Shown here: positions 43,037-55,885 of the stretch, piece after piece
Layout of the letters: every line of letters starts with the position of its first letter
Position numbering within the stretch: the stretch's first letter is position 1
Assembly (NCBI GenBank): GCA_013396755.1
Contig: VWZF01002687.1
Location: 425,835-489,834 of the forward strand
Direction: 5' to 3'
Origin: Sclerurus mexicanus
Taxonomy: Eukaryota; Chordata; Aves; Passeriformes; Furnariidae
DNA: 64,000 bases
Program-made: the position numbers and the translations under genes
The notes under the pieces: generated by a model
Seen by the model: only the letters and a program-made list of their open reading frames with translations
What the model was told of the DNA's origin: nothing
The model's database searches: none

Positions 43037-46000
43037 AAGGAAGAAATATTTAAAAAGTCTAAAAGGCTAATTTTGAAATTTCAGAATCAGTTTGCAGGTG
43101 AAACAGTCTGTGATTGATAACATTTGGGTTTTTTTCAAATTTGCCTTTAAAAAGCATAGAAAGTTGGTCCTTTCAAACTGATCTTGTCCTGTTTTATCCC
43201 AATTGCTCTGTTCAGGAAACATTTGACAACATTATTCATCATTTTCCACCATCTCTTCATTATGGGGCTCTACCCAGACTTATATCCACAATAGATTTCA
43301 ATCCTCTAACACATCTGGCAATAGGAATGGCATTAAAAAAAAAAAACAACAAACCCAACAACAATAACATGGCAAAAAAACCTCAAACCAGAACAAAATG
43401 AAAAAAAAAGAGAAAAAAAACAAATGCCACAATCCTCAAAAGTGCCCTTCAAAAAGAAATTCAGTGTCTTCAGAGGAACAGCACTCAAGAAATGGATAAG
43501 TTTCACAATGATCAATAGTTCATTTCACATTAAGAATATTTCTTATCTGGCTGCTCTACAGAATACTCCGTAGCATTGTGCAGTACTCCCAGTGGCTTTT
43601 AGTAAAAATTCAGAATATAATATAGCAGGTTTATTGATTCTTTTTCTGGTGTTCGAATTTCCTATGACTGTGCCTGGCACCCACCAAGGAGGAGATGACA
43701 ACTGACCTCAGGTAATAAGGGAATTACACAAACATATATAAAGAATAGGCTGTCACCCATAACCACACATTTAAATTAATACTGACCTGGAAAATACTTA
43801 ATGCATTAGACCTCCTAACAGCAATAAGTGGAATACTCAGCCCTTTGCGACAAAGCCACACCAAGACAACAGTACTGAGAAAAGTGCTTTTACCTCAGTC
43901 ATGCTTACAAACATTCCTGAAAAAGCACTGGAAAGAAAAGGTGCGTGTTTACACACAGCTTTGGAGGAAAGCCACGTACTTCCCTGTTTTTACCAGCTTT
44001 GCACTGGTTCATGAAATTATGATGACCCTACACTAAAGTCTGTATAGCAGAGATATTTCTGTCTTTGCACTGTGTGAAACCACTTGCTGAGGGTTCCTGT
44101 TTACTTTCCAGATCAATTATTCAGCCACGTGTCTGCACAATACGAGAGTTTTTAAAGCACACAAGGTCTAATTATCATCTTAGGTTAAATAATGAAACTA
44201 GGATTGCCAGAATGTTTACCCAGGCATTTGCATTTAAGAAAGGCTCCTGGAAAACAGGTAAAATCCAAATATTCTCCAAACAAAAGCATCTTCAGGAAAG
44301 GAGGGTAGTAACTTTGAGGAACCAATATTCTTTCTGTTCTGCCAGCTCTCTCCTGCCAGACCTCAGTGTCACAGTGAAAATTGAAAAAAAATCATGAAGA
44401 AGTCCTTGTCACACAACAGGCACCTGGAAGATCAGTTCTGTCAGCTCTATTTAAGACACCACAGAGAAGGATATGATATTTGCTGCTCATCCTGAGAATG
44501 GGCAAGAACTACAGCTTAGATGGGCTTCAATAGAAATATTAATAGAGATGCTTTATTAATTAAGTTCTTCTAAAAAAGTCACTTTTACTGATTAATCTAT
44601 CAAGACCACAGAGCTAAGACTGAAGACTCCACAGCAGGTTAAAGTAGAGCTCTTCCACGTTTTATGTGTTCTTTGTAGAGAAGTTGCTAAATGGATTTTG
44701 GTGTTCAGCCGCTCAGCACAATCTCTTGGCTTAATTCATTTCAGCTGTCTTTTCTGATCTGGGACTCCTCTAGGTTCTAGAGCACTTTAAGCCTTCCAGC
44801 ATGCTAGCACCACTACAGTCCCCCAAAGGAATGGTAGTCTCAAAGATGAAGAGATTCTCAGAAGCCCATAGAAACAAACTGCATATTGTTTGCAATTGTT
44901 CACATTCTTCTTTCTAGTTCAGCAAGAAATAACATCTCTAAGAGGACACCACCATTACATCCAGCTCCTTTGCTCCTGTACCCAGCCTTTTCCTCCTGTT
45001 ACGGTCACAGCACAAGGTGCAATGGTGCACACCTTGGTGCTGTCTAGGGAGAACTTTGTATTAATTATCTTCAGGTCACTGCTATTTTTATTTCTTTAAA
45101 TAAAGACAACAGCAAATATAGAGTTAGGGACAGCCCCACACTATTTTGTGCCTAGTTTCTCACTAATGGCTGGAGGATTTTGTTGTTGTTTTTCTCTGTG
45201 TACTATGCTGTGGTTGCAGGATTCTGGCAGTTCACGGTTCAAAATGCAGATTTTTTTTATTTTTTATTTTCTAACTGTTGTTTTCTCACATGACACTTTT
45301 GCCCTCTGGTTTTCTTTATAAAATACTCAAATTGAATTCTCTGACCCCTATTTTCCCAGGTAACAGTAATTTTTTAACTTAGTGGGAATCAGCGGTACCA
45401 TTTTTAATGCCACACATGAGTGTAGCTGTAAAAGGTTTTTCATTTTTTTTCCCTTCTTCATTTTCCCCCTTATATAGCACTGCAAGCACATTGTAAGCAG
45501 CAGCAATTTGGAAAGCTTTTCCAAGTAATTTCTTAAAATACCTAATTCTTTCATACTTTCATTTTCTATAAATGAAATATGTTATGGAAAAAAGTTGATT
45601 TACAGTAAGTAGCAGCACATCTCCTGGCAAAACAATCTCACATTCCAATTATATCAAAACAAGGAAAACATTGAACTCATGTTGTAAAGCTGATGTTGTA
45701 AAATTATGAAGAGCTGGGCATACCCAAAAAGCCAGAGTCTTACTGCAAGGTGTTTGCTTTAATAAGAAAAATATTTAACCTTTGGAAGCACTTACTATGG
45801 ATGTAATGAACCGACTGTTAAGAAGTATTCATAACTTCTGTCTTTTTAAAAGCCTTTCCTTTCATTCAATGATAAATCATAGACTCATTTTTAAACTTAA
45901 ATTAAACATTCACTTTCTGAGGCAGAATATCAAACTTGTACACAGGGATCTTTTCTGTCCTTAAGGTAAGGGCTGGTTGCAGAATCAGAACCTCAAGCTG

Positions 46001-48974
46001 CTGTCTTTGTTGGGGGGTGGGTAGTCTATTCATGTTGTATTTTACATTTGTTGTACTACACTCCCCCAGCTGAATCATATCTGGATTTTAGTCTTGGTTT
46101 TCCAGAGTAAAACACTCTTGCAGCTCTTGGGAGAAAATGAAGTTGAGGAATGAGAAACTCAGTACATTGCACTGCTTAAGTGTTAGACTAAGGAAGATCT
46201 GATGATGTAAGAACCCAGATAAAGACTTCTACAGTGATTAATTTTCTCATCTCTGGCAGCCATAGAAACAGATCCAAGAGCCTATATTTCTAGCTGCTAC
46301 TCTGTTACTCTGTCTACAGAAAATTGGATAAGATGATGGGAAAACAGGTCTCCCTTAAAGACTGCTCGTTTGTAAAGTAGCAACAGATTTATGGATGTAT
46401 ATAAACATACCTATCTTTCCTCCCTATTGTCTTGAAGCTTTATTTCAGAAGGGTTTCTGCAACTCTGTTCTCCACTCCCTGTGCTTTGCTGGTTACAGTA
46501 AAGTCGAATGAGACCACCTTAGAGTCAGCATTCTGTTTAGGGGTCTGTGCCACAGGGCTATGGGGAAGACAAAAGTGCCAAAGGAATCTCTCAATATGTT
46601 GCCAGCAAAAGTTTCAAAAGCATCATGAAAACAAACATGTTTAAATCAGGTCTTTTTGAGGGTGTGTTGGGTAGAGGGGATGGGTAGGGGGAGGACACTA
46701 TTTGTTCACCTGGTAATAGTATTATACATGGCAATAGTGTCCCATTTTAGACTTACCCTGACCTGAATCTGTCATCTGGAAGAAAAGGCTGTTTTAAAGA
46801 GCATGGAGTCCAAAGAATGTTTTCCCCAGCCTCTCCTGTACGTTGTTTAATTCTCCTTCGTGTTAATCGATGTAAGTTAAACGCAAACTGTAGTAGCTGA
46901 ATTAATGTTATGACTGGTGGGTGTTTTAAAAAGAAAAAGCAGTTTTAGGAAGGGCTGTTTTAATTTGTGAGATTACAGTTTGCCAGTTTCAGCGAGTTTC
47001 ATAGACTTGTCAGATGCTGTTCATGAATCAGAAAAGGAGATGGGAAAGCTGTTAAAAGGCCTAATTCTAAAAGACAGAAGACATGCATGATGAATTTTAA
47101 ATGATGAGGTAGAGCTCTGCTTAGGTCACTGGTGCTTACAGGAAGGTTCATCGGTGCTGTGCACTGGAGGGAATTTGCTGGTGCCAGGAGCATCTTGTGC
47201 ACTTGTGTAACTGGCTGCAGAAGGGATTATCTGCCCCTGGAGCTCTCCACTGAGGGGTATCTACGTGGGCTACACACAGTGCCACACAGGGAGGCTGCTG
47301 CAAGGTGTGGCATGTGAAGAACCTGTGCCTCAGTAATCCTTGAGTGAAGCACAGTAACTTGTGAAAGTGTAGTGTTTTGCTATTTAAAAAAACCGAAATT
47401 GATCAAATAATAATAATTAAAAAAACCAAACAAGACCTCCCAGCCTGAAAAACTCCGTATTTCCTCAGAATTGTTTTTCTCTCCCTTCCTCCCTGGTTCT
47501 AGCTTTGGCCTTTGCTCCAGAAAGTCTGCCATGTCCCCTGTTCAGCAGAAGTAGTGGGGGTAAAGGACCAGTGACTGCCCTTGATGACTCTGTCAGCATG
47601 GCATATGAATACCCACTGTACGTCAAAACCCACCTTCTGAGCTCTGTGCAGTATTTGAATGGCACACTCTGAAAGCCTCAAGTGCTGGTATCTCATCTCT
47701 TCTCATTCAAAGCATATCTAGATAATGATGATAGAATATTATGTGACTGGTACAGTAAATGTTGTTACTAATGCACTGCTCCTAATACAATTGAATTGCG
47801 TTGCCTTTAGAATAATAATGGGGAGAACTGCTTCTAATTCACACAGCAATATGATTCACAATGTGGGCATGCCTGAACTGACCTTTTTTTGGCTCTGGCA
47901 ATGCACTGATTCCTCTGCAGCCCTTTTATCAGGCATCTTGAATAGAAGCTGGAACTGTGAAGTGAGGGATTTGAAAATGGGGATCTGGAAATACGGGTGC
48001 GACTATTGAAAAGTGGTAGAGAAGAAGGAAATTCCCAGGAAGTCCTTGCTTTGACCATATTTCCCTCCAAGTGTATCCCTGAAGTGCTGGTATGTGGGCA
48101 TCCCAGCATGTACTGTCCTTTTAAAGGAGAACAACTATACAATTATCATCCTTTCTATTCAATCTATGTGCATGCTTTCTCAGTTCAAGTTCAGCCACCT
48201 CTAGCTCACTCATGCAAGTCCTTTTGATGAGTTAATTTATTGCCCTTATTGAATGTCATTCTGAAATTAAAAGGCTGGCACACGAAAGCTTCAAGAGAAG
48301 ACCTTTGCTGGGCCTATTTGTTGAGCAGTCCAGTCCTTTTAATCAAGTTACTGAACTGTCCTGGTCCATCAGGCATGAGTCTCCCGAGCCTCAAGCAACT
48401 TGGATGCAGGAGGAGGAAAATGTTAAACCTGTTCTGATTTAATCATCTGTGTTAAGAAAAGGGTAAAATTACTGTTTAGGTAAGTAGATAATAAAAAACC
48501 AATTTTTACAGGAATTACTAAATCTGGAGAAACCCATGTTGCTAAATTATACTCATGCTCAAAGTTTATTTAATCTTTTCTGTTTAAGGTCAGAGTGCCT
48601 CTCTGCAAACTACTTAAAACAGGTATGGCCACAGCCTTCCTAGTCCAAGAGCCTCACACCAGCACCCTCATACAGCTTCAACCATCTACCCAAGCCACTT
48701 ACAGAGAAATCCCAGAGAGCATTGAACAGGAAAAGGATGATGTGAGCTCTCAGGAATCACACCTTGGTAACAAGTGATTTCAGCCCACAAGGGGCCCTTT
48801 CAGACATTCACCATCTATATAAGCCAAAGTGTGCAGGCGAGTAGGTATTAACAGACAATTCAGGTAGGACCTCCTGCAAGGAGCTCAGCAGTTCCAGCCA
48901 TCTCCTGCCCTACTGACACCTTCCAGCCCCTCTGCTCCCAAGTTTCTGCTGCTCACACACGGTTTGTCCTGCAG
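43037..48974. other. no supported gene
   Basis: The A-rich tract at 43335-43424 consists of long A runs with C and AAC interruptions. The rest is AT-rich, with short frames on both strands. Nothing matches a protein or RNA family I know. Confidence 0.5.
43335..43424 (+). repeat. A-rich low-complexity tract
   Basis: Runs of 7-12 A are separated by 'caacaaacccaacaacaa'-type sequence over about 90 bases. The minus-strand 60-codon frame here is mostly Phe and Val from this tract. Confidence 0.8.
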
Positions 48975-49028
48975 AGGAATCCTGGCAACCCACTCTGCAT
49001 TGTGGATTACAAACCAAGCAACGCAAAT
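48975..49028 (+). other. exon-like segment between strong splice signals (speculative)
   Basis: A pyrimidine-rich tract ending 'gtttgtcctgcag' precedes a 54-base segment, and GTAAGT follows directly. All three plus-strand frames are open across it, so it has no clear coding signal. It could be an exon of a non-coding transcript antisense to CPNE4, or a chance pair of signals. No neighbouring exon is identifiable. Confidence 0.2.
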
Positions 49029-51775
49029 GTAAGTACCTTGCCCTTTACAAGGTTCACAAGACATTTTACACTGACAGCTAATGCATTACCTTTTCCACAG
49101 AGGTCAGCCCGTGTGTTTTCCTCAACACATGGCTATTAAGAACATTTAACACCAATCATTCACTTATTCATAAGCTTTTGGCTGCATTGTAATTTTTTCT
49201 CCACTTCAATACAAGTGACATGAACTTCTACCTTATTTTCCAACTGCAATTCCACTGAGTGGCTTCCACCTGCTTACAGTATCCATATTCAGATTAAAAA
49301 AAAAAAAAAACAAACAAAAAACCCACCACAAAATCCACACTTCACAAATTCTTTGCTATCAGAGCCAGGGACAGGTCACCTCAGAATCAGTTTAGAGAAA
49401 GTGAATTTGTGGTCTAATGTATATCATCACTGAGCCAAGCAAACCACAATCGATAACAGGTCATGTTCAACTGAAGTTTCTTGGCAACAGCTGCATGAAG
49501 AATGTTAGGGCTACTCTCCCCTTCGTTTTCCCATATGTTTCAGAAACCACTGGGCACTGCCCCCTCTGCAGAACTTGCGCATGCTGCTGGAAACACACAC
49601 AGCAGTAATTTGAAAATTTCTGGGGTGCAGCTCATACTTTGTCAGTGAATTTAAGGAGAGCAGTTCCACTGCAAGTCACTTGCTTCATCCATCTTCCCTC
49701 GTTCTCTTGAACTGCAGGAGAAATGGACCATTTCAAATTGATCAGACCTTCAACATTCTCTCTTTGCTACTTCATTCAAGCCCAATTTAGCCTCCAGTCA
49801 CAGTTAAAAAACTGCACTCTTTATAAAAATTAGTATCTGACAATGAATGATCGCTGAGAAGTGGATGCAACAACATGGAAGAATTACTCACCTGCTAAAT
49901 GGGTAATTAAACTTCACTACTTCCACTATAAAACACCACCAAGACATAAGTGCAAATAAAATTAACTCTGGGTACTCATGAGAATGATTCTACAATAAAT
50001 ATTTGCCCACATTGAAAGGAATTGTAGGAGGAAAGCTGTAAAATTCAACTCTGCTTTATGCGAATTATGATCCTAAATTCCTACAGAATACATTTGGCTT
50101 CATCATTATCACTTATAAAAGTCATGCTTCATCTTACACTTAGTACAAACCAGGTTTAGGCTTTCTTAACGCTATGTACATAGTATTTATGTAAGAAAAC
50201 TGTCAGGACCAGATTTATTCCAATAAAAGAAGGACCCATATAGCTTAACAGGACAGCAAAGCAAATCAATACATAAACATCACAAATACCAAGAAACTAA
50301 AGATTTGCTTAAGGCAGGAAAAAAAACCATCTCCACTGTGAAATTTGTGAACACCAGTAAAACTTTGGTTAAACTGGTTAAACTTTGGTTCAAAGTAAAT
50401 CCATTTCTATTGCAGATTAGAATGGCTAGTTTTTAAATTTCCCCTGGTCACCTCTCCTGAGAATCACTGCTTCCCTTCAAGTACACCTCTTTGAGCAGCT
50501 AATTCCAAAAGGTTTCAAGGATGCTTCTTCAAAAAAGGTTTTACTGAACTTCAAAACAACTGGTATCTGACAGCCTTGACTTTTTTTTTTAAACAAACAA
50601 ACAAAACAAATTCATTTACTTAGGTGACAAATTCAACCCATAAATAGGTAAAGGTACCACAGCCTCTGTCCCTATTCCTAAGGAACAGTGGAAAGTCATT
50701 CACATCACACTTTACCTACCTCTAGTGGCAAGAGGAGGGGAACTTTTCAAAGAAGTCAGACCAGAACTTGACTAGCAACTCATAGGGGCCACTTTTACTG
50801 GCCAAAATAAATATCTAAATTGCAACAGCAGAGATAAAAGAGCATTAATAAATAGCCAATTTATTAAATACGACCATTACCAGCTGTACACTATCAGAAA
50901 TCTTAGTTCAAGGAAAAAAACACAAAATCAAAACCACCCCCAAACAAACCACATTATTTTCACAGTTTATATTTTGTTAACTCATGTGATTTTATGTCAG
51001 AAATGTGTTGATCTCCTTCATGTGCTACATAGATATCAACAATTTAAGAGAGCCTTGTCTCCTGTGTAGAAAGGATGAAATCCATTTGAAAGCTTACTTT
51101 CTGGAAGATTTTATAAAATCACAAAGAGTGTGGCTGAAATATCGCTTGTCCCCAAAACTGAATTAACTCTGAAAACTTCACGGTAGACATTCTCTGCTCT
51201 TCAAACCTCCAGATGATTGAAATCTAAATTATTTCAGAATTTTTTTTCAGTTGCACTACTGTTCCAATTCGAATTTTTTTCCCAGTGTTTGGCCTGATTT
51301 TCCACTGCAGATAACAAACGTTCCAAATCTGTAAACTTACAAATACAATAAAACATTTTGTTTCTTTCCTGATACTCTCTTCCTTTCCTGACATTCAAGA
51401 CAGGAATAATTCCAGCACCAATGAAGGCAATGTAAGTTTTGCTTCGCATTTCACAAGCATCAGAACTTTACCTGCTGTTTTTTCACTAAAACCCACCTGT
51501 AATTTTTAATTTTTGATCCTTCTATCCCTTGGGAAATACCAAAAGTATATTCTTCTCTCTTCATAAAACCTGTTATATTTCCTTCTCTCTAATTTTACCT
51601 ACTGTATCACCCTTTCCTAACTATAAAATAGCCTGTCACATGGCAGGCCAGTGTACTAAGGCTCACCCTCAGTCCATTGCTCCTTTACAGCTCTTCTCAA
51701 CATCTTGAGCTTCCCCCTCCACTATTTCCTCCTTGTCTTTTGATAGCTTTTGTGCTTTTTTTAAAAAAATTATAG
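49029..51775. other. no gene seen
   Basis: This is AT-rich sequence. A15 followed by 'caaacaaaaaaccc' lies at 49296-49325. A T-run followed by 'aaacaaacaaacaaaacaaa' lies at about 50580-50611. Both are low complexity. A short near-duplication of 'taaactttggtt' occurs around 50360-50395. Confidence 0.5.
49296..49325 (+). repeat. poly-A tract
   Basis: Fifteen A residues are followed by 'caaacaaaaaaccc'. It is a simple low-complexity tract, possibly a retroposon tail. Confidence 0.8.
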
Positions 51776-51988
51776 AAATACTTTGGTTGAAAGAGATCTT
51801 TTAAATCAAGTCCAAGAGTTTACCTAGCGCTGTAAAGTCCACCACTAAACCATGTCCCTAAGTGCTACATCTATGAATCTTTTAAATACCTCAACCACTT
51901 CCCTGGACAGTCTCTTCTAGTGCTTGACAATCCTTTTGGTGAAGAAATTTTTCGCGATATTAAATCTAAACCTCCCCTGGCACAAAAA
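51776..51988 (-). mobile_element. CR1 LINE fragment (reverse orientation)
   Basis: The reverse-complement CR1 order is clear. It contains 'ccaccactaaaccatgtccctaagtgctacatctatgaatcttttaaatacctc', then 'aaccacttccctggacagtctcttctagtgcttgacaatccttttggtgaagaaatttttcgcgatattaaatctaaacctcccctggc'. The element is truncated before the next conserved block. Confidence 0.92.
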
Positions 51989-52599
51989 TCAAAGAAGTTT
52001 TCCTGACCATAGGCAAGCCACATCAGCACGACTTGTCACTGCCTAAGATCAAAGAGCCCATTACACACCATATCAGTGTCAGAAATGTGTACAAAAACAC
52101 ACTAACAGGTAAAAGTCCAGCACAGAGAGGGTTTAAGTTACAAGGCTTCTCCTGCAGACATCCAGTTATTTTGAAAGCAGCTGAAATAACCTTGCAGCTA
52201 GTATTCACTGTGTGTCCTCCTAAGGGAATCAGCACAGCTCATACTGATTTCACACCTCAGATTTGTGTGAATCCTCCTCCTAGGGGTTCAGCTGTCTGTG
52301 ATCCAAGGCCTAGTTTTGACACAGCAGAACTGCATAACCTTGGATGAAACTTCTAAGGAAAGTGCCAGCTTGCAAGAAAGCTGTATGACAAATCTCAGAC
52401 TAGAGGCATGATAGATAGGAGTGGTAATCTGCAGCCAGACTTAAGATCCTTGAAACATAGGTTGTTAATGGTTCAAGGACTTCAACAAAAAAAACCAACA
52501 ACAAATCAAAATAACTATGCAAATCTATAAAACCATAATGAGAGGGGAAAAAAAAAAAGAAAAGGCAGCAATACTGAGAATCAGCCCATCCAAGAAGCA

Positions 52600-53164
52600 C
52601 TAGAAATCAATCTTTCCCAATACTGGTGACTGTCAGGCCAGCCATGGTGCCAGGACAGGTGTGGCCACACATGGAGATCTGGGTTCTGCAGTGAAAGAAC
52701 AACATGGACATACTGGAGAGAGACCAGCAAAGGACCACAGGGATAACAAAGGGATGGGAGTGTAAGTTCCTCACACAGGAGGAAGAGTTGAGAGAGCTGG
52801 GACCGAGCCTGTAGAAGAGAAGGTTCAGTGAGGACCTTACCAGTGTACACAAACACTTGAAGAGAGGATGCACAGAGGATGAAGCCAGGCACTTCCCAGT
52901 GGTGCCCCGTGGCAGGACCAGAGGTGATGGGCACAGCCTGAAACACAGGTGGTTCCTTCTGAAGATCAGGAAACACCTTCTCACTGTGAGAGTGACCAAG
53001 CATTGGCAGAGGTTGCCCAGAGAAGCTGCAGTTTCTCTCAGTGGAGGAATTCAGAAACCATCTAGACACAGTTCTGAGTAATTGGCTCTAGGTGGCCCTG
53101 CTTGAACATGGGCATTGGCACAGATGACCTCCAGAGGCCCCTTCCAAGCTCAGCTATTCTGTGA
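52600..53164 (+). mobile_element. CR1 LINE 3' region, longest copy in the window (about 565 bp)
   Basis: The recognisable blocks come in CR1 order. They are 'ggagagagaccagcaaaggaccac', 'gagttgagagagctgggac...gcctgtagaagagaaggtt', 'gatgaagccaggcacttcccagtggtgccccgtggcagg', 'gggcacagcctgaaacacaggtggttccttctgaa', 'ctcactgtgagagtgaccaagcattgg', and the terminus 'gatgacctccagaggccccttccaagctcagctattctgtga'. It covers the end of the LINE reverse-transcriptase ORF plus the 3'UTR and is 5'-truncated and frame-broken. The 162- and 130-codon minus-strand frames are antisense shadows of it. Confidence 0.94.
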
Positions 53165-55260
53165 AGTACATGTCTTTCCTAGAGGTAGCACATTAATTCT
53201 TTGCCTGATGTCTTACTAATCCTAGTTATCTACCACACATCTCAGTCAATAAATACCTTGCTTTCATAGTCTCTTTGTGTAGAGTAAAGGATTAACAAAG
53301 TAACCAAGAGGATTACAGCTAACTACATTAGCTTTTCCCCAGGGAAGCAGTTGGCAGGATCTCCTTCTAACAGCATCTGTGCTGCGGACCAAGTATACAG
53401 AATATTAAAATTCTGTTATGAACACACTGATGAATTCAAAAAGTTCATCATAAGTCCCTTTGAACTAGATGTTTTAGCTTTGAGTGCAAACTGGAACATC
53501 ATCTCCTTTACCAGTCCATGGAAAACATGTAATAATTAACCACCTAAAGACAACTTTTCCAACTAAATTATCCTTGCAATTTATTTAATGTTGCAGTTAT
53601 TCTTATAGACTGCTTTGAGGTGATGAGGAAGCATTGCTTCAGCTTATTCAGATCTCTCTTCCTTCAGTCCATAATACAACACAGTCCATAAACAGGACTA
53701 TTAAACACACAAAAAATATTTTCTAGTGTAATCAGTCACTTCCGTATCATTATCAGTAATTAAAGTAATTACAGAAGTGAGACAATATTTAATTCAATAC
53801 TAGGGGATAATCTCATAAAAATATTTGTTTAAACATTTTCATGCCTTTTTCTGTATATCTTTCTTTGCTTGACTGTGGCCACCTCCAGCATTTACTGTCA
53901 GCCCCAATGTAAAGGGCTGACACTGGATTTTATACAGCTGCAAAATGACAAAAAACAAACAAACCCCCCCAACAAACCAAACAAATAAGCAAAACCAAAA
54001 TGCAACTGCAGGCTAGCAAACCTCCCTCTGTTTTTATCACACAAATGAAACTGAGCCTTCAGCCCAGACCTTCATCACAGGCTTAAGACTGAAAGGCTTT
54101 CTGAAAGTTCACAAAAAACATCCCCAAGAAGTTACGAGCTGCCTGCAATCCATCACAGAGAATTGGAACCTACTTAAAACAATTTGACAGGCAGCTTAGT
54201 CCAATTTTCTGTTTCCCTTTCCCTCACCCTTCTCTCCTCCTTCATCTACACGCTAATTCCATACAACTAATTGCACAGATTTTTATAGATTCTTTTTTCT
54301 TACTCCTTCCTTTGATCACTGTGCAAAGATGAGCTTGCTGGCCAAATGGCTGGCAAGATCTCAAAGTCATTTTTAATCTTTCTCAATGAACCTTAATGAT
54401 CCCACAAGATTTTCACCATAAACAAAAAGCCAAGCATCTGCTTTTATCAACACATGATGTATCAGGGCAACATTTGCACCAAGAGTCCATGGATGATGCA
54501 CAACTCCATCAGCACAGGAATGCAAGGGTAACAGCAGCAGCAATTAGCATAAAACCAAATAAGAAACAGCTGTCTACATTACTTAGCACACTGTTAGTTG
54601 GGGGTTATTAATCTGTCCACATTTCCCAGGATTACATTGGCCGTGACTTCAAAGTGCCAGTCACAGCCCCCACATTATTGCACACATGTTATCTTACAAC
54701 AGATATTTCACAAGACATTTTTAATTCAATAAGCAAGTCCTGCATTTTTCATAACATCCAGATGATTGACAGAGTCCTTCTAGACAGCAACTAGCATTAC
54801 CAATCCTAGCCCTTCACATTATTCTGAGCCACAGTGACAAGCATTACTAAAGACAACAATCTTGCTTGAACACTCTAGACAAGATAATGCAGGAGAAACT
54901 CCCTCAAGTAAACTGTCAAAAAAGACTTAGCAATTAATTCCAAATGCTGCCCATGTCCAAGCTGCACCCCACAGTCAAATGAGTGGCTTTTGCCACCTTT
55001 GAGAAGAGTGTCTTGCCCTCTCTACATGCACAGTGAATGTCTGTCTTGCCACCTGATCACTGACAATCCATGCAACATTTAGTGATCAATTCACAGCAAA
55101 TAATTCACGGGAGGAAATTACAGAAGGCAGCAGATTACAAAAGCAGCTACACAGCTCGCAGTCTTTTACACCAAGAAAACTTTTGTTGCTTAGCATGCAC
55201 CTGCTTTCCATTTGTTTGCTATTTAACTAAATCTTATTCTGCACTAGCTTAACTCTCTAA
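53165..55260. other. no gene seen
   Basis: This is AT-rich non-coding sequence. The C8 and A/C-rich tract at about 53950-54000 is low complexity. I recognise no exon or named repeat. Confidence 0.5.
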
Positions 55261-55406
55261 CAGCTGTTCCCAGACTTTGCTGATCCAAGAACCACAGTCA
55301 TTAGCAAATTAAATGCTGTAGGTACTCTCCCTGTGTCAATCACACATTTATTGGCAATAAATGAGGAATCAAAGTCACGTGGGTGGCTGCAGCTGGGGAA
55401 TCATTG
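55261..55406. mobile_element. possible decayed hAT-type miniature element
   Basis: The left end, CAGCTGTTCCCAGACTTT, resembles the hAT/Charlie terminus CAGTGGTTCCCAAACTTT. The right end, 'ctggggaatcattg', is a degraded reverse complement of the same motif. The flanks are CTCTCTAA and TTCTAGCC. They share the TCT core of the usual 8-bp hAT target-site preference but do not match as a full duplication. At about 146 bp with no coding capacity it would be a non-autonomous copy. Decay makes this uncertain. Confidence 0.35.
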
Positions 55407-55599
55407 TTCTAGCCACGAGAGGTTTGTCTGGCCAGGGATCCCCTTAGCACCCCATCCCGAGGTGCTCCTTGCACTCCCTTCAGCCAGGCTACCAAAGAAG
55501 CTGACAGCCATTTCATTTCCAGCTTTGGAGGGCCTGGGCTGGCAAAAGCAGGGAAGCCTGGTGCCAAAAATGGGGCAGGTTAGGAGAGGAATCCCCTTC

Positions 55600-55885
55600 T
55601 GGTCCGACCAGCTCCTACCCATAACCAGGCGCACACTGAAAGGACTTTGATGTCGGACACCTCGAAAAGACGGAGGCCAGGCAGCCGCTGGCTGGAGCGG
55701 GCAAGTCGGGACGCGCATCCCCACGCCGTCCTGCTGGGGGGTACCCGCGGGGAGCGGGACGAGCCGCCAGCGCCGCGCTCCGCCGGTCCTCGGGCGCCCT
55801 CCGGCGGGGACATCACCAAATCATCTTTTCTGCAGGGCACGGTGGAACTCCCGAGGCAGCTTATCGGGATGCACCCTTTGTATAA
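55600..55885. promoter_or_regulatory. short CpG-rich island, candidate promoter or first exon
   Basis: About 23 CpG dinucleotides fall in the core from roughly 55655 to 55810, in a background where CpG is rare. The core contains GC-rich motifs such as 'gcgggacgagccgccagcgccgcgctccgcc'. The island lies about 32 kb 5' of the CPNE4 coding exon, on the upstream side of that minus-strand gene. It could be a CPNE4 promoter or alternative first exon. Frames of about 105-113 codons on both strands stay open because of the GC content and match no protein I know. Promoter function is inferred from composition and position only. Confidence 0.5.

Noticed and set aside
52581..53069. 162- and 130-codon minus-strand frames
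   Set aside because: They are antisense readings of the plus-oriented CR1 3' region.
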